The notes under the pieces were generated by a model. The model did not search any database, was not told the origin of the DNA, and worked only from the letters and a program-made list of their open reading frames with translations. From Adiantum capillus-veneris (Eukaryota > Streptophyta > Polypodiopsida > Polypodiales > Pteridaceae), in the NCBI GenBank assembly GCA_014529385.2, contig CM043964.1:103756587-103820586 (forward strand): a DNA stretch of 64,000 nt, given 5' to 3'. Positions 55,440-64,000 of the stretch are shown here, piece after piece (position 1 is the stretch's first letter; every line of letters starts with the position of its first letter). Made by a program: the position numbers and the translations under genes.

Positions 55440-55956
55440 GTGTGTTGTGTGTGCGTGCTTGGGTGTATTTACCTCTATCATGGCGGGTGTGCGTGTGTGC
55501 ATGTCCATTCATGAGTGCTAGTGTGTGTGTCTCATAGGCTAGCTATGAGCAAATGTGTGTGTGTGTGTGTGTGTGTGTGATGTATGTGGGTGAGCGTGTG
55601 TTGGCAAGTATGTGTGTGGGAACGAGAGTGAATGAGAAATTTTATTTTTTATATTTTGTGGTTCGCCAACTACACAGAGAACGAGAGAGGGAGAGAGAGC
55701 GTGAGTGAAGCGGGGGGTTGAGAGGGGGAGGGAGAGTGTGAGGGTGTGTGTGTGTGTATGGGGTGTGTGTGAGAGTGTGTGGATGTGTGTGTAAATAACA
55801 AGAGAGAGAGAGAGAGAGAGAGACTTCTGATGCTGCTATATAGAGAATAAGAGAGGGAGGGAGGGGGTGAGATAAACGAGAGGGAGAGCATGAGGGGACG
55901 GGCTAAGAGAGCGGGTGAGGGAGTGTGTGTGTGTGGGGGGGCGTTTTGTGTGGGTA

Positions 55957-55987
<31 letters not shown>

Positions 55988-56062
55988 TGCCATGCTAGGC
56001 TATTGCTAACACAGGAAAGGAGAGAGAAAGGGAGAGCATGAGTTGGGTTGGCGAAAGCAAGC

Positions 56063-56122
<60 letters not shown>
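55440..56122. repeat. GT- and GA-rich low-complexity tracts
   Basis: GT runs near 55555-55580 and 55746-55760. GA runs at 55800-55823, 55958-55982 and 56064-56122. Frames here translate to Arg-Glu or Ser-Leu strings and are not genes. Confidence 0.85.
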
Positions 56123-56123
<1 letters not shown>

Positions 56124-56350
56124 TGTCCTTTGGTGATAATGGAAGAGAGATGGAGAGGGTGGTGCCAATGCGGGGGGCGGCCCATTGTGGACGCAAGGTC
56201 AAAGGGAAGGCGATGGCAGCAACATGCAAGAAAAGAAAGATTTTTTTTTTGTTTATTTTATGCTCCATAAATGGGGTCGATTCCCATGGGCTTGGCTCCG
56301 AAGGCCAACCTCCGGGTGAGCTAGAGTGCGGTGCGGCTAAACTCGTGTCA

Positions 56351-57420
56351 GTGCAATCAAAGGCAGTGTCGGTTGTGCGAGATAAGAACACTGTTGAGGT
56401 AAGGCCCACAATTGATTTTGTTCCTTGGAGGTTTCCAGTTTATGATGTGCATGTTCCAGTGATGGACGAGCTTGTCAAAGAAGATAAGCCCCTTGTTGAA
56501 GTGAGTGAGTGTGCCAAAGAGCTAGAAGAGGTTAGGTTTCTAGAGCAGATTAAAGAGGTAGATCCTACTCTTGTGGAAAGCTTGTATGAGAAGGTATCAG
56601 ATTGCAATCAAGTTGCAGAAACCAAGGGTTCAAAAGAAGATAAAGAAAGTGTGCAAAGCCTAGACGATGGTCAAGCTTTTATGGAGCAGGAAGCGGTTGA
56701 AGATGTTGATAGCGAGTTAGTGTATTGAGTCAATGTATGATGCTGTTGAAGATGATGATATCAAGGTAGTGTATGATGCTGATGAAGATGAAGATGCTAG
56801 TTCCGATTTCTAGGAGACAGGTGAGGAAGATGGACAGGATGAGCCCACATCCTATGGCAAGGAGATTGAGTCTGATAATCCGATGATGGTAAAGGTAAAT
56901 ATTCCTTCTTGTTTAGCTAATGATGTGGTCATAGACAATGTGGAAGAAGAATAGGTTGAAGTGCCAAATCCAATGAGAGAGGATGTACTATCACATCTAA
57001 CATGCAATGCTCTATTGGTGTCCATGCTGGTGAAGGTTGCAGTAGAAATTGTTGTGGTGGTACATTTTGTTTGAAACTTTTCCAAGGAGAATAGATTGAT
57101 TCTATGGAGTTGCAAGATGATGATGAAGAAGAAGAAATCAAGGGGGTTGGGCATGTTTTGGATGTTCATGATCTGATGGATGTTGACCAAAGAGAGGAGC
57201 AACTGGATATCCCTATGGATTGCTAGGATGATACTATGGGCACAGGTCTTTTGGACCAAGTATACTATGAAAGTGAAGCTGATTAGGGCTTTGATGATTC
57301 CGAGGATTCCGTGGATGAAGAGATGCAAGTGCTTGTGGATAAAGCTTTGATTAAGGTACATGTGATGCGAGGGTCAGTCTCTCTACAGGTGGAGAGCCTA
57401 GTGCATTAGATATGTTCTAT
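56351..57420 (+). pseudogene. Acidic reading-frame remnant, unrecognised
   Basis: A plus-strand frame runs to TGA at 56726-56728 and encodes an acidic, Val/Glu-rich sequence (TIDFVPWRFPVYDVHVPV, then many Glu and Asp). A shifted frame continues with Asp/Glu-rich segments (EDDDIKVVYDADEDED) at 56730-56815 and beyond, with further stops. Composition is clearly coding-like and biased, but I recognise no domain. It may be a gag-like or accessory frame of another element, or a decayed host gene. Its 5' part abuts the LTR, and the start is unclear. Confidence 0.4.
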
Positions 57421-57899
57421 GGAAAAGAAAAGAGATTTCGAGGGTGAGTTCAAGCTCCCAAAAGAGGTATGTAGTACATGGTTAAAGTGTATTCTTGTAA
57501 GTGCATCAGTGAGGTTTGTTATCGGCTAGATATGGTGCTCCATGGAAATGAACTCTGCTTTACATGGTTGGGAGGGAGGGTCAAAATTGTTGGTCGGTGC
57601 AGATGATGTGATTGTAGGGCCAAATGCATTGGTTGGTTTGCATAATATGCTTATAAGGCCAGGTGTGTTGATGAGGCAGGTAAATGTACGAAGAAATGCT
57701 AAAGTGCTTTGGGAATATTGTGTGCATGGATGGTTGCAGACATGGGTGAAGCACTATTGGATGGTGCTATGATGGATGGAAAGATTCAATACCAGTTTTT
57801 GATCTAGGCAGAAGCCATGTGACGCAGGGGGTGGGGCAACCCACTTGAGGCTTGGCAGGAGTGTATACATGCTGGTAGATATGAATAAAGATTCTTTTT
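57421..57899. other. No gene recognised
   Basis: Contains a G-rich patch (GCAGGGGGTGGGG near 57822) that could be a polypurine tract. Nothing else was seen. Confidence 0.35.
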
Positions 57900-58603
57900 G
57901 GTTGAACATGAAAGTTAGAGCAAGTTTAGTGAACTACACTTGAAACAACGCTCAAAACAGTTTTAGGACCAAAACAGAGGATTTTTGGCTTGTATCTTGG
58001 TCTCCATAAGGTATTTTTAGCTCAAACTTGAGATTTGGGATGTTCTAAGTATGTCTACAAGATCATGAAGCTAGATGCCCCCACTATGCTGAGGTACATG
58101 GATCGTGATCCATGTTCCTCTGTCAAAAAAAAAATCCGAATTTTCCCAAATTTTTACTGTGTGTAGACAAGGTCATATGCAGGCTCTGTACCAATTTTCA
58201 TCAAATTCTGAGGTTGAGATACATGGATCGCGATCCATGTTCAACCACATCTGGACTTGATCTCTTGGCAGCTTGTTGCACTCTATGTCCACAAGCTAAA
58301 TCTCAAATCTTTTTAGATTTGGACTTGGTTTGATGGGTCAAATTGCCAACACTAGGTTTGCACTGTGGTTTTTAGTTTGTCACCTGTGTTTCTCCCTTTT
58401 GACCCAAATTTGTTGGTTTTTTTTCAAAATTGGACTTGGGGATATGTTTCTTTATTTATACACTATTGATCTGGAAAGTTTTAGGTCAAGCTGTTACTAT
58501 GGGTACATGGACCGCGATCCATGTTTGGAGCCCAAATTGACTTCTCTTGGTACCATCACATTCAACATGATTAGTAGGTCCTATTATCAAATTTTTGAAA
58601 AAG

Positions 58604-58608
58604 GACCT
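58604..58608. other. 5-bp target-site duplication (GACCT) of the solo LTR
   Basis: GACCT recurs at 59519-59523, directly after the LTR. Confidence 0.85.
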
Positions 58609-59518
58609 TGTTAGCGGGTCGCGAGATGGACGTCTGCAGCATAGCTATTGGGCACTAACATAATGTCAATACTCAGAGAAGTGACTCGGATGGGGCACGG
58701 AGACTCTTTGATATCGTCAATATCAAGAAGTGAAACTAACAAGCCAACACAACAAATCAGTAAGAAAATCAATCACTGAATGAACAGGGAGATCTGTCTA
58801 TGTCCTTTCTCACAGCTCTAGGCTATCATGCCATTTCAGCACTTGAACGGACGTGAAATGCAATGAAACTTTCAGAGGAGGTCTAGGACATGCACCTGGG
58901 GGCACTATCCTACAACGTCTGGTTGCAATCCAACAAGGTACCAAAATCACAATCCATCATGAAAAAGGTCCTGAAAATTGCAACAAAACATACTAGAAAG
59001 GTCTCCCTATGGTCTAGGAACACTCTCCTATGGTCAAAACAACTAGAAACAGTGATTTAAGCATTCAAATTTGAATATTAGGCTCACAGACGTGTAGTCA
59101 CAAACCACAACAAAACTGACAATTCTTACACATAAAAGAGCAAAGAGAGAGGAACACAATGTAAGTTTTGGAATTGAAGACGGATTACCCAATCATTAGC
59201 TACGATGATTACAAGTTGGAGCTTTGTAGTCGCTTGAGCGTACGTACATCAGAGATCTTTCTTCTCTAAAGATAAGCCTCCTTTCACATTAAGGTTACGG
59301 ACCTTTATACCTAGGGCATTCTAAATGGCCAGTGGATGACACATACAGACCTTTAAAATCATGACATCATTAAAATTGAGGGAATTGACTGCTACTCTAG
59401 AATCAGGATTTACATAGAGTATCACTACACTAGCTCGGCAAAATAACAAACTACAAATGTGGTGTTTGGCTACGTCTCGTCCAGCCAGGTGGGTGCCCGT
59501 TCGATCACTCCTCAAACA
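58609..59518 (-). mobile_element. Solo LTR, 910 bp
   Basis: Starts TGTTAGCGGG and ends CTCAAACA, flanked by perfect GACCT duplications and with no interior. It is the product of recombination between the two LTRs of one element. The minus strand is assigned from its relative at 61290-62196, which has a primer site. Confidence 0.85.
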
Positions 59519-61270
59519 GACCTCTAGATTGAAAATTAGGTCAGTTCTGACACTTTGTCAGAGTACTTGGCAGTTCAAGGCTTTTGGTTTGGTTTTTGAT
59601 ATCCAAATTCAATTTTGAAAAGACCATTAGATTCCTAGTGATGTGCTCTAGCTATGATGCAAATATGGTATCATTCTATGACAAAGGAACATGGATTGCG
59701 ATCCATGTACCTATGTGTTAGATTGCATTGAAACTTGGCACACAGCTTCCCCTTGGTCCAGTGATCCCTATTGTATGGTTTTTGTATGATTTGGACTTGT
59801 TTAGGCCAGGCAAAAGTTAATTCACATGTCTGTTTTAGGGTTTTTACCTCAAAGTTGTTGTCCAAAAATTTATCAAGGGTACATGGATTGCAATCCATGT
59901 TCCACCACTTTTGGATCTAAATTTTGGTGTGCTGATAGCTTGTGATGTTTGTAGCTTTCTTCACAAAGAATTTCTAGATTTAAATCAGTTTTGCCCTACC
60001 AAAACTGACTTCTACAATCTGCTGTGACATTTTGACATTGTTCTGGTTTTTGCTCTTTTGACCACTTTTTACAATTTTTTTGCATATAATTCGTTTGGGA
60101 AAGTTGTTCCAAATCATACCACCTACTTACTGCTCAAATCTCAACCAAATTTTTTGATGAAATACATGGATCGCGATCAATGTTCCATCATATCTGAACA
60201 CCAAATTTGGTTTCATGATTACCTGCAATGTCAATAGTCTACTCCACCACTTCTTTTTGGATTTGACAACTTTTTTCTAGTCAAAAGTGAGTTTTTATGT
60301 CTGCCTTGCAGTTTTTGACTAGTTTTTATATTTGGCTATTTTGACCAACTTTTTTCACTTTTTTGACATGATCCTTTTTGGCAAAGTTGTTTGACTAGTT
60401 ATTAGGGATGTACTTGTCAAAAATCAGCCCCAAATGTCAAAAGGTACATGGATTGCGATCCATGTTTGACATCATTTTTTCATGAATTTTGTTATGTTGG
60501 TTCTCTATTCCTTGTAGAAGCTAAATCTCACCCCTTTTTGAATTTGGATCCCAAAACGTTGAAAAAACCCAACTTCTATGTCTACACTACCTCTTTTGCT
60601 GTTTTTGCCCTAGCAGTCAATTTTGATGTGATTTTTGAGTTTCTCTTTCAAGCAAACTTGATCAGAGCAATGTCCCACTGATGCACACTAAAACTGGTCA
60701 CTTTTTTGCGAATTTGGTCTTTGAGGTACATGGATCGTGATCCATGTTTCTCCACAAAATCTGGCCAAACTTTTTAGATTGCTTCTAGAGAGTCTGTTGA
60801 TGCCCTTGATCCACAAATTTTTGAATTTGGATCACTTTTGAGGTCTCTACCATCAAAATTTCAGAATTTCAGAGTTATGGTCATTTCGACCAAAATATGG
60901 TTTCACCCTTTTTTCCCACAATCTTCTAACCCAAATTTGATGGTGGTAGTTTCTACTTATCCTACTCCTAAGTACTAAAATGAAACATGAAAAAAAAACA
61001 AACAAAACGGTACAAAATAAAGTCAAATAAAAGGGATAGCATTTTGAAAGCATTGAGAAAATCGGAGAATGAAATGATTTTGGCTATCTCACTCACAGCC
61101 CTCTTTACTTCTGAAGAATAGATCTAGCAAGTCCTTGACTTCTAAACTCTATCAAGCACTAAACCATGTGTCTAACTTCTTCATTGATAAAGTGTAAATG
61201 GAATGGAAGGCAAATATTTGAAAAAGAATGCTCTAAATACTCACTAGGTCACTCACCATCTAAGGATCAT

Positions 61271-61289
61271 ACCCCGGCAACAATGTCAA
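61271..61289 (-). other. Decayed primer binding site
   Basis: The minus strand reads TTGACATTGTTGCCGGGGT directly after the LTR end. It resembles the TTGGCGCCGTTGCCGGGG site of Tat/Athila-type elements. All differences within the site are G-to-A or C-to-T. Confidence 0.55.
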
Positions 61290-62196
61290 TGTTAGAAGGT
61301 CTCCCGCGATGGACGTCTGTAGCATAGCGATCTAGCACTAACATAATGTCAATACTCATGGAAGTGACTCGGATGGGGCACAGAGACTCTTTGAGATCGT
61401 CAATCTCAAGAAGTGAAACTTAACAAGCAAATACACCTACTCAACAAGCAAACCAGCACTCAATGATCAGGGAAATTTGTCTATGTCCTTTCTCACAGCT
61501 CTAGGTCACCACACCATTTTGGCACTCGAACGGACTTGAAATGCAATGAAACTTTAGGAGGAGGACTAAGACACCTAGGGGCACTATCCTACCAAGTTTG
61601 TTGCAATCCAACAAGGTACCAAAATCACAATCCATCCTCAAAAAAGTCCTGAGCAACAAAACTATCCATAAGGGTCGCCCTATGCTCTAGGAACACTCTC
61701 CTATGGTTAAAACAACTAAAAACAATGATTTAAGCACTCAAATTTTCAATTATATCTCACAGACACGTAGTCGCAAACTACAACAAAACTGACAATGCTT
61801 ACACTTGAATTAAAGAGCAAAGCGAGAGGAACACAATGCAAGTTTCGGAATTGAAAATGGATTACCCAATCATTAGTTGCAATGATTACAAGTTGGAGTT
61901 TCATAGTCGCTTGAGTGTACATACAGCAGAGCTCTTTCTTCTCTAAAGATAAGCCCTCCTTCACATTAAAGTTATTGACCTTTATACCTAGGGCATTCTA
62001 AATGGCCAGTGGCCAACTCACATGGACCTTTATAAATATGATTATAGCATTACAACTCAGGAAATTGATCCACTACTCTGGAATCAAGATCTACATAGAG
62101 TATCACTACACTAGCTCCGCATAATAATAGACTACAAATGTGGTGTTCGGCTACATGTCCAATCAGGTGGGCGTTTGTTTGGCATGTCACTTAACA
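61290..62196 (-). repeat. LTR related to the solo LTR, probable 5' LTR
   Basis: Colinear with 58609-59518 from TGTTAG to TTAACA, with many substitutions and small indels. Shared phrases include GATGGACGTCTG, AACATAATGTCAATACTC and GACTCGGATGGGGCAC. The adjoining primer site marks it as the 5' LTR of a minus-strand element whose interior would be the palindrome repeats. No matching 3' LTR was seen in this window. Confidence 0.75.
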
Positions 62197-64000
62197 GTGA
62201 GAAAATGAAAATATACAAATATTGAAATGAACTCCATTCAATAAAATCTCATACAAACTTCCATACATATGAGCCATATATATAGGCTTTGAAGTTAAAA
62301 TTCATTGGCTGGGAGCATTGCACCATCTTCATTGGTTGGTTCTTGGCTTGGATATGTAGAGCTTGAAGTGTTGAAGGAAGATGTCCAAATGGCTCGTCAA
62401 ACAAAGCTACATTGTGCAATATATTTCGGTTTGAATCTGGGAGAGTGTGCAAATCCATACCGCATCGGGAAGTTGGAGATAGGGGATCAAAGCTGATGTA
62501 AATGCATGGTCCTAAAGTGCTCAACTTGTGGATCATTTTGGTATTTTCATGTTTTCATTTGGAGTTATGGATACCAAGTTATTATCAGTTGAAGTTTTGT
62601 CAAGGGCCAATTCTGTACCACTCTGCTCGCATTGATCGATGTGCCATACGGTGTTCTTTGAAGCCCAATGAGGTCCACAGATAGTGTGGAGCTCATGGAA
62701 ATTGAAGACATGTCAAACAAGATCTGAGTCAGCAAGTTGGTGCGGATCAAAATTTATGCATGGTGGCGGTGAGGCAATGCCAGCTAATTTTTTTCCCATT
62801 TTGAGGTGCTCGGTGTCGTACGATATTCAAGGCATAGTGATTGATGTGGTTTGAAGGTGGTAAGGAAAATTTTTAGTGGGGATTAACACCCCGCCTTTCG
62901 AGTGAGTGCATAGGCAATGGGAGCATGAGAAAATGGGGAGGAAAAAGAAATTTTTTATGGGCTCTTTTTGATGGCTTTACAATGTTTTTTTTAAGTTGAG
63001 GGTTGGAGCTCCCTGAGCTTGCCATGTGGCAGGTAGAAAACCCACATCATCTCTCAGAGCCATGAGAGCATGGTACTTGGGCTGTAGTGTGGAGCATACA
63101 AGGGCATGCCGAGGTGGTGCGAGAGCTCAAGAAGCTTCAAGCCATGGAGCGGCGGTGCTAGGTGCATTGAGGCATTGAGTAGCACGTTTGAGCGATCTAC
63201 TGGCAAAGACTGCTCATGATGATGGTGATGACGGGGCATTGGCCATGTTTGGGCTTGTTCTCACGGGACCTTCAACAATTCTTTTATATGAGGGGGTGCC
63301 CATGAGGCGGTTGTCAAGCCGTTTGGGAGGGGAAATGGGGAGCACGCCCAGCGCGCCAACACGGAATGCCTCCTATAGCCCAGGGCACACACTGCACCCC
63401 AATCCACTTTGCGAGCACCTTCGACTCACTCTTTTCACCAGACCACGCACGCACACGCGCTCACATAGACGCACACGAACTCACACAACCTGCACACCTC
63501 AATGAAGTAGCCTTTGCGCTCTCCCACTCGCTCAAATCACCGCACACACTCTCTTTCTCTCTCTGCAATCCTTCGTCGGGGCGGCACACACTTGCCGACA
63601 CGCCCGCACGCACCCAAACGAGAGCAGAAGAGAAGGGGGGAAAGGGGGGACGATGAGATAACACCAAAATATCATTGCAATGGGGGTCCTCTTCTTCATT
63701 CACACCAAAAGATAGTACAAAACCAACGCCGCAACCGGCGCTCATCAAAAAGTACACAAGGGCGAGCCCCGCTCAAGCCTAGCCTCAAGGACTCCATGGC
63801 CTCTGCTCCTCGTGAGCTCACTATGGCTCCAAACGAGCAAGCGCAACCCCAAGATCCAAAAAAACGTCGAGCCAGTTCTCTTCCCCCTTCCTTCTTCTCC
63901 CCAAGCCCAAAGCAAAACCCTTTCCCCTTCCTCTCCCCCCAAAAAAACGTCGCCTTCTTCTTTTTTGTTTCTTTTCCCTCCTTTCTCCACTTACTAAAAA
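62197..64000. other. No gene supported; GC- and CA-rich low complexity at 63300-63640
   Basis: Short overlapping frames on both strands (for example 62249-62536 minus, 63188-63505 plus) show no domain. The latter translates simple CAC/CGC-rich sequence. The end of the window is C-rich with several CCCC runs. Confidence 0.45.

Larger units (their letters stand above)
47498..56350 (-). mobile_element. Tat-like Ty3/gypsy retrotransposon, dead, 3' LTR truncated
   Basis: Minus-strand order is LTR, primer site, gag, protease, reverse transcriptase, RNase H, second RNase H, integrase, polypurine tract, partial LTR. The second RNase H and the absence of a chromodomain place it near the Tat lineage. 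Every domain has frameshifts or lost catalytic residues. Target duplications cannot be checked because the outer part of the 3' LTR is gone. Confidence 0.85.
54008..56350 (-). repeat. 5' LTR of the Ty3/gypsy element, about 2.3 kb
   Basis: Minus strand begins TGACACGAG (56350) and ends CTATCA (54008) next to the primer site. Only the first 350 bases have a partner (47498-47837), so the inner boundary rests on the TG...CA ends and primer site. It contains GT-rich and GA-rich tracts (55440-56122). Confidence 0.6.
57900..61260. repeat. Diverged repeats, each with a 20-bp palindrome
   Basis: The palindrome ACATGGATCGCGATCCATGT or a close variant occurs eight times, near 58088, 58209, 58504, 59689, 59881, 60163, 60443 and 60725. 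Flanking sequence is only loosely similar between units (TTTTTGACC and ATTTTGG phrases), with spacing of about 110-300 bases. The core is far better conserved than the rest. A solo LTR (58609-59518) interrupts the block. The whole may be the interior of the element whose LTR is at 61290-62196. Confidence 0.75.

Noticed and set aside
55670-56409. Minus-strand Ser/Leu-rich frames
   Set aside because: Microsatellite translation within the gypsy LTR; no domain.
57900-60750. CRISPR-like spaced palindromes
   Set aside because: Spacing is irregular (about 110-300 bases, and more than 1 kb across the solo LTR), there is no leader or cas gene, and the surroundings are eukaryotic transposons.
58609-62196. 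A single 3.6-kb LTR element with two LTRs
   Set aside because: GACCT flanks the first LTR on both sides, so it is a solo LTR. The LTR at 61290-62196 shows no GACCT partner.
63188-63656. Plus-strand frames near the window end
   Set aside because: His/Thr/Arg-rich translation of CA- and CG-rich low-complexity DNA.

Overview
The window looks like land-plant nuclear DNA that is almost entirely transposable elements and tandem repeats. The evidence is plant-type L1 LINEs, Ty1/copia and Tat-like Ty3/gypsy elements with initiator-Met or related primer sites, a plant-type FCP1/NIF HAD phosphatase family, GA/CT microsatellites and no compact gene order. I lean towards a large-genome plant such as a fern, with low confidence. 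I found no intact host gene, no rRNA or tRNA gene and no CRISPR array.

Layout. 1-4678: decayed L1-type LINE (ORF1 zinc knuckle, ORF2 endonuclease, reverse transcriptase, zf-RVT). 4852-5460: minus-strand reverse transcriptase fragment resembling Penelope-like elements. 5869-7403 plus 16104-16200: remnants of LTR elements, including a Ty3/gypsy integrase. That integrase is split by an 8.7-kb minus-strand non-autonomous LTR retrotransposon (7409-16099) with very long LTRs. 17882-18781 and 19417-25992: two tandem minus-strand FCP1/NIF-like pseudogenes. The second is split in its coding region by an intact, very young Ty1/copia element (19999-25529). 27285-28400: unrecognised decayed gene.

28530-34623 and 45966-47364: one satellite family with monomers of about 181 and 141 bp. 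The two blocks were once a single array. They are separated by an 11.3-kb insertion (34624-45965) with Mutator-like hallmarks: a 9-bp target duplication that falls exactly within a monomer, and inverted ends. Nested inside that insertion are a second young copia element (38239-43323), a hairpin-bearing repeat, and a short 5'-truncated LINE with a perfect 16-bp target duplication.

47498-56350: dead minus-strand Tat-like Ty3/gypsy element with an extra RNase H. Its 3' LTR is cut off at a GA microsatellite next to the satellite. 56351-57420: remnant of an acidic reading frame. 57900-61260: highly diverged repeats, each holding a 20-bp palindrome. This block carries a solo LTR with a target duplication and is followed by a second LTR of the same family with a decayed primer site. 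62197-64000: no supported gene.

The order of events can be partly read. The gypsy integrase, phosphatase pseudogenes and satellite are old. The long-LTR element and the Mutator-like insertion came later. The two copia elements are the most recent: the 19999-25529 LTRs differ only by two GT units, and the 38239-43323 LTRs differ at 1 of 201 positions.
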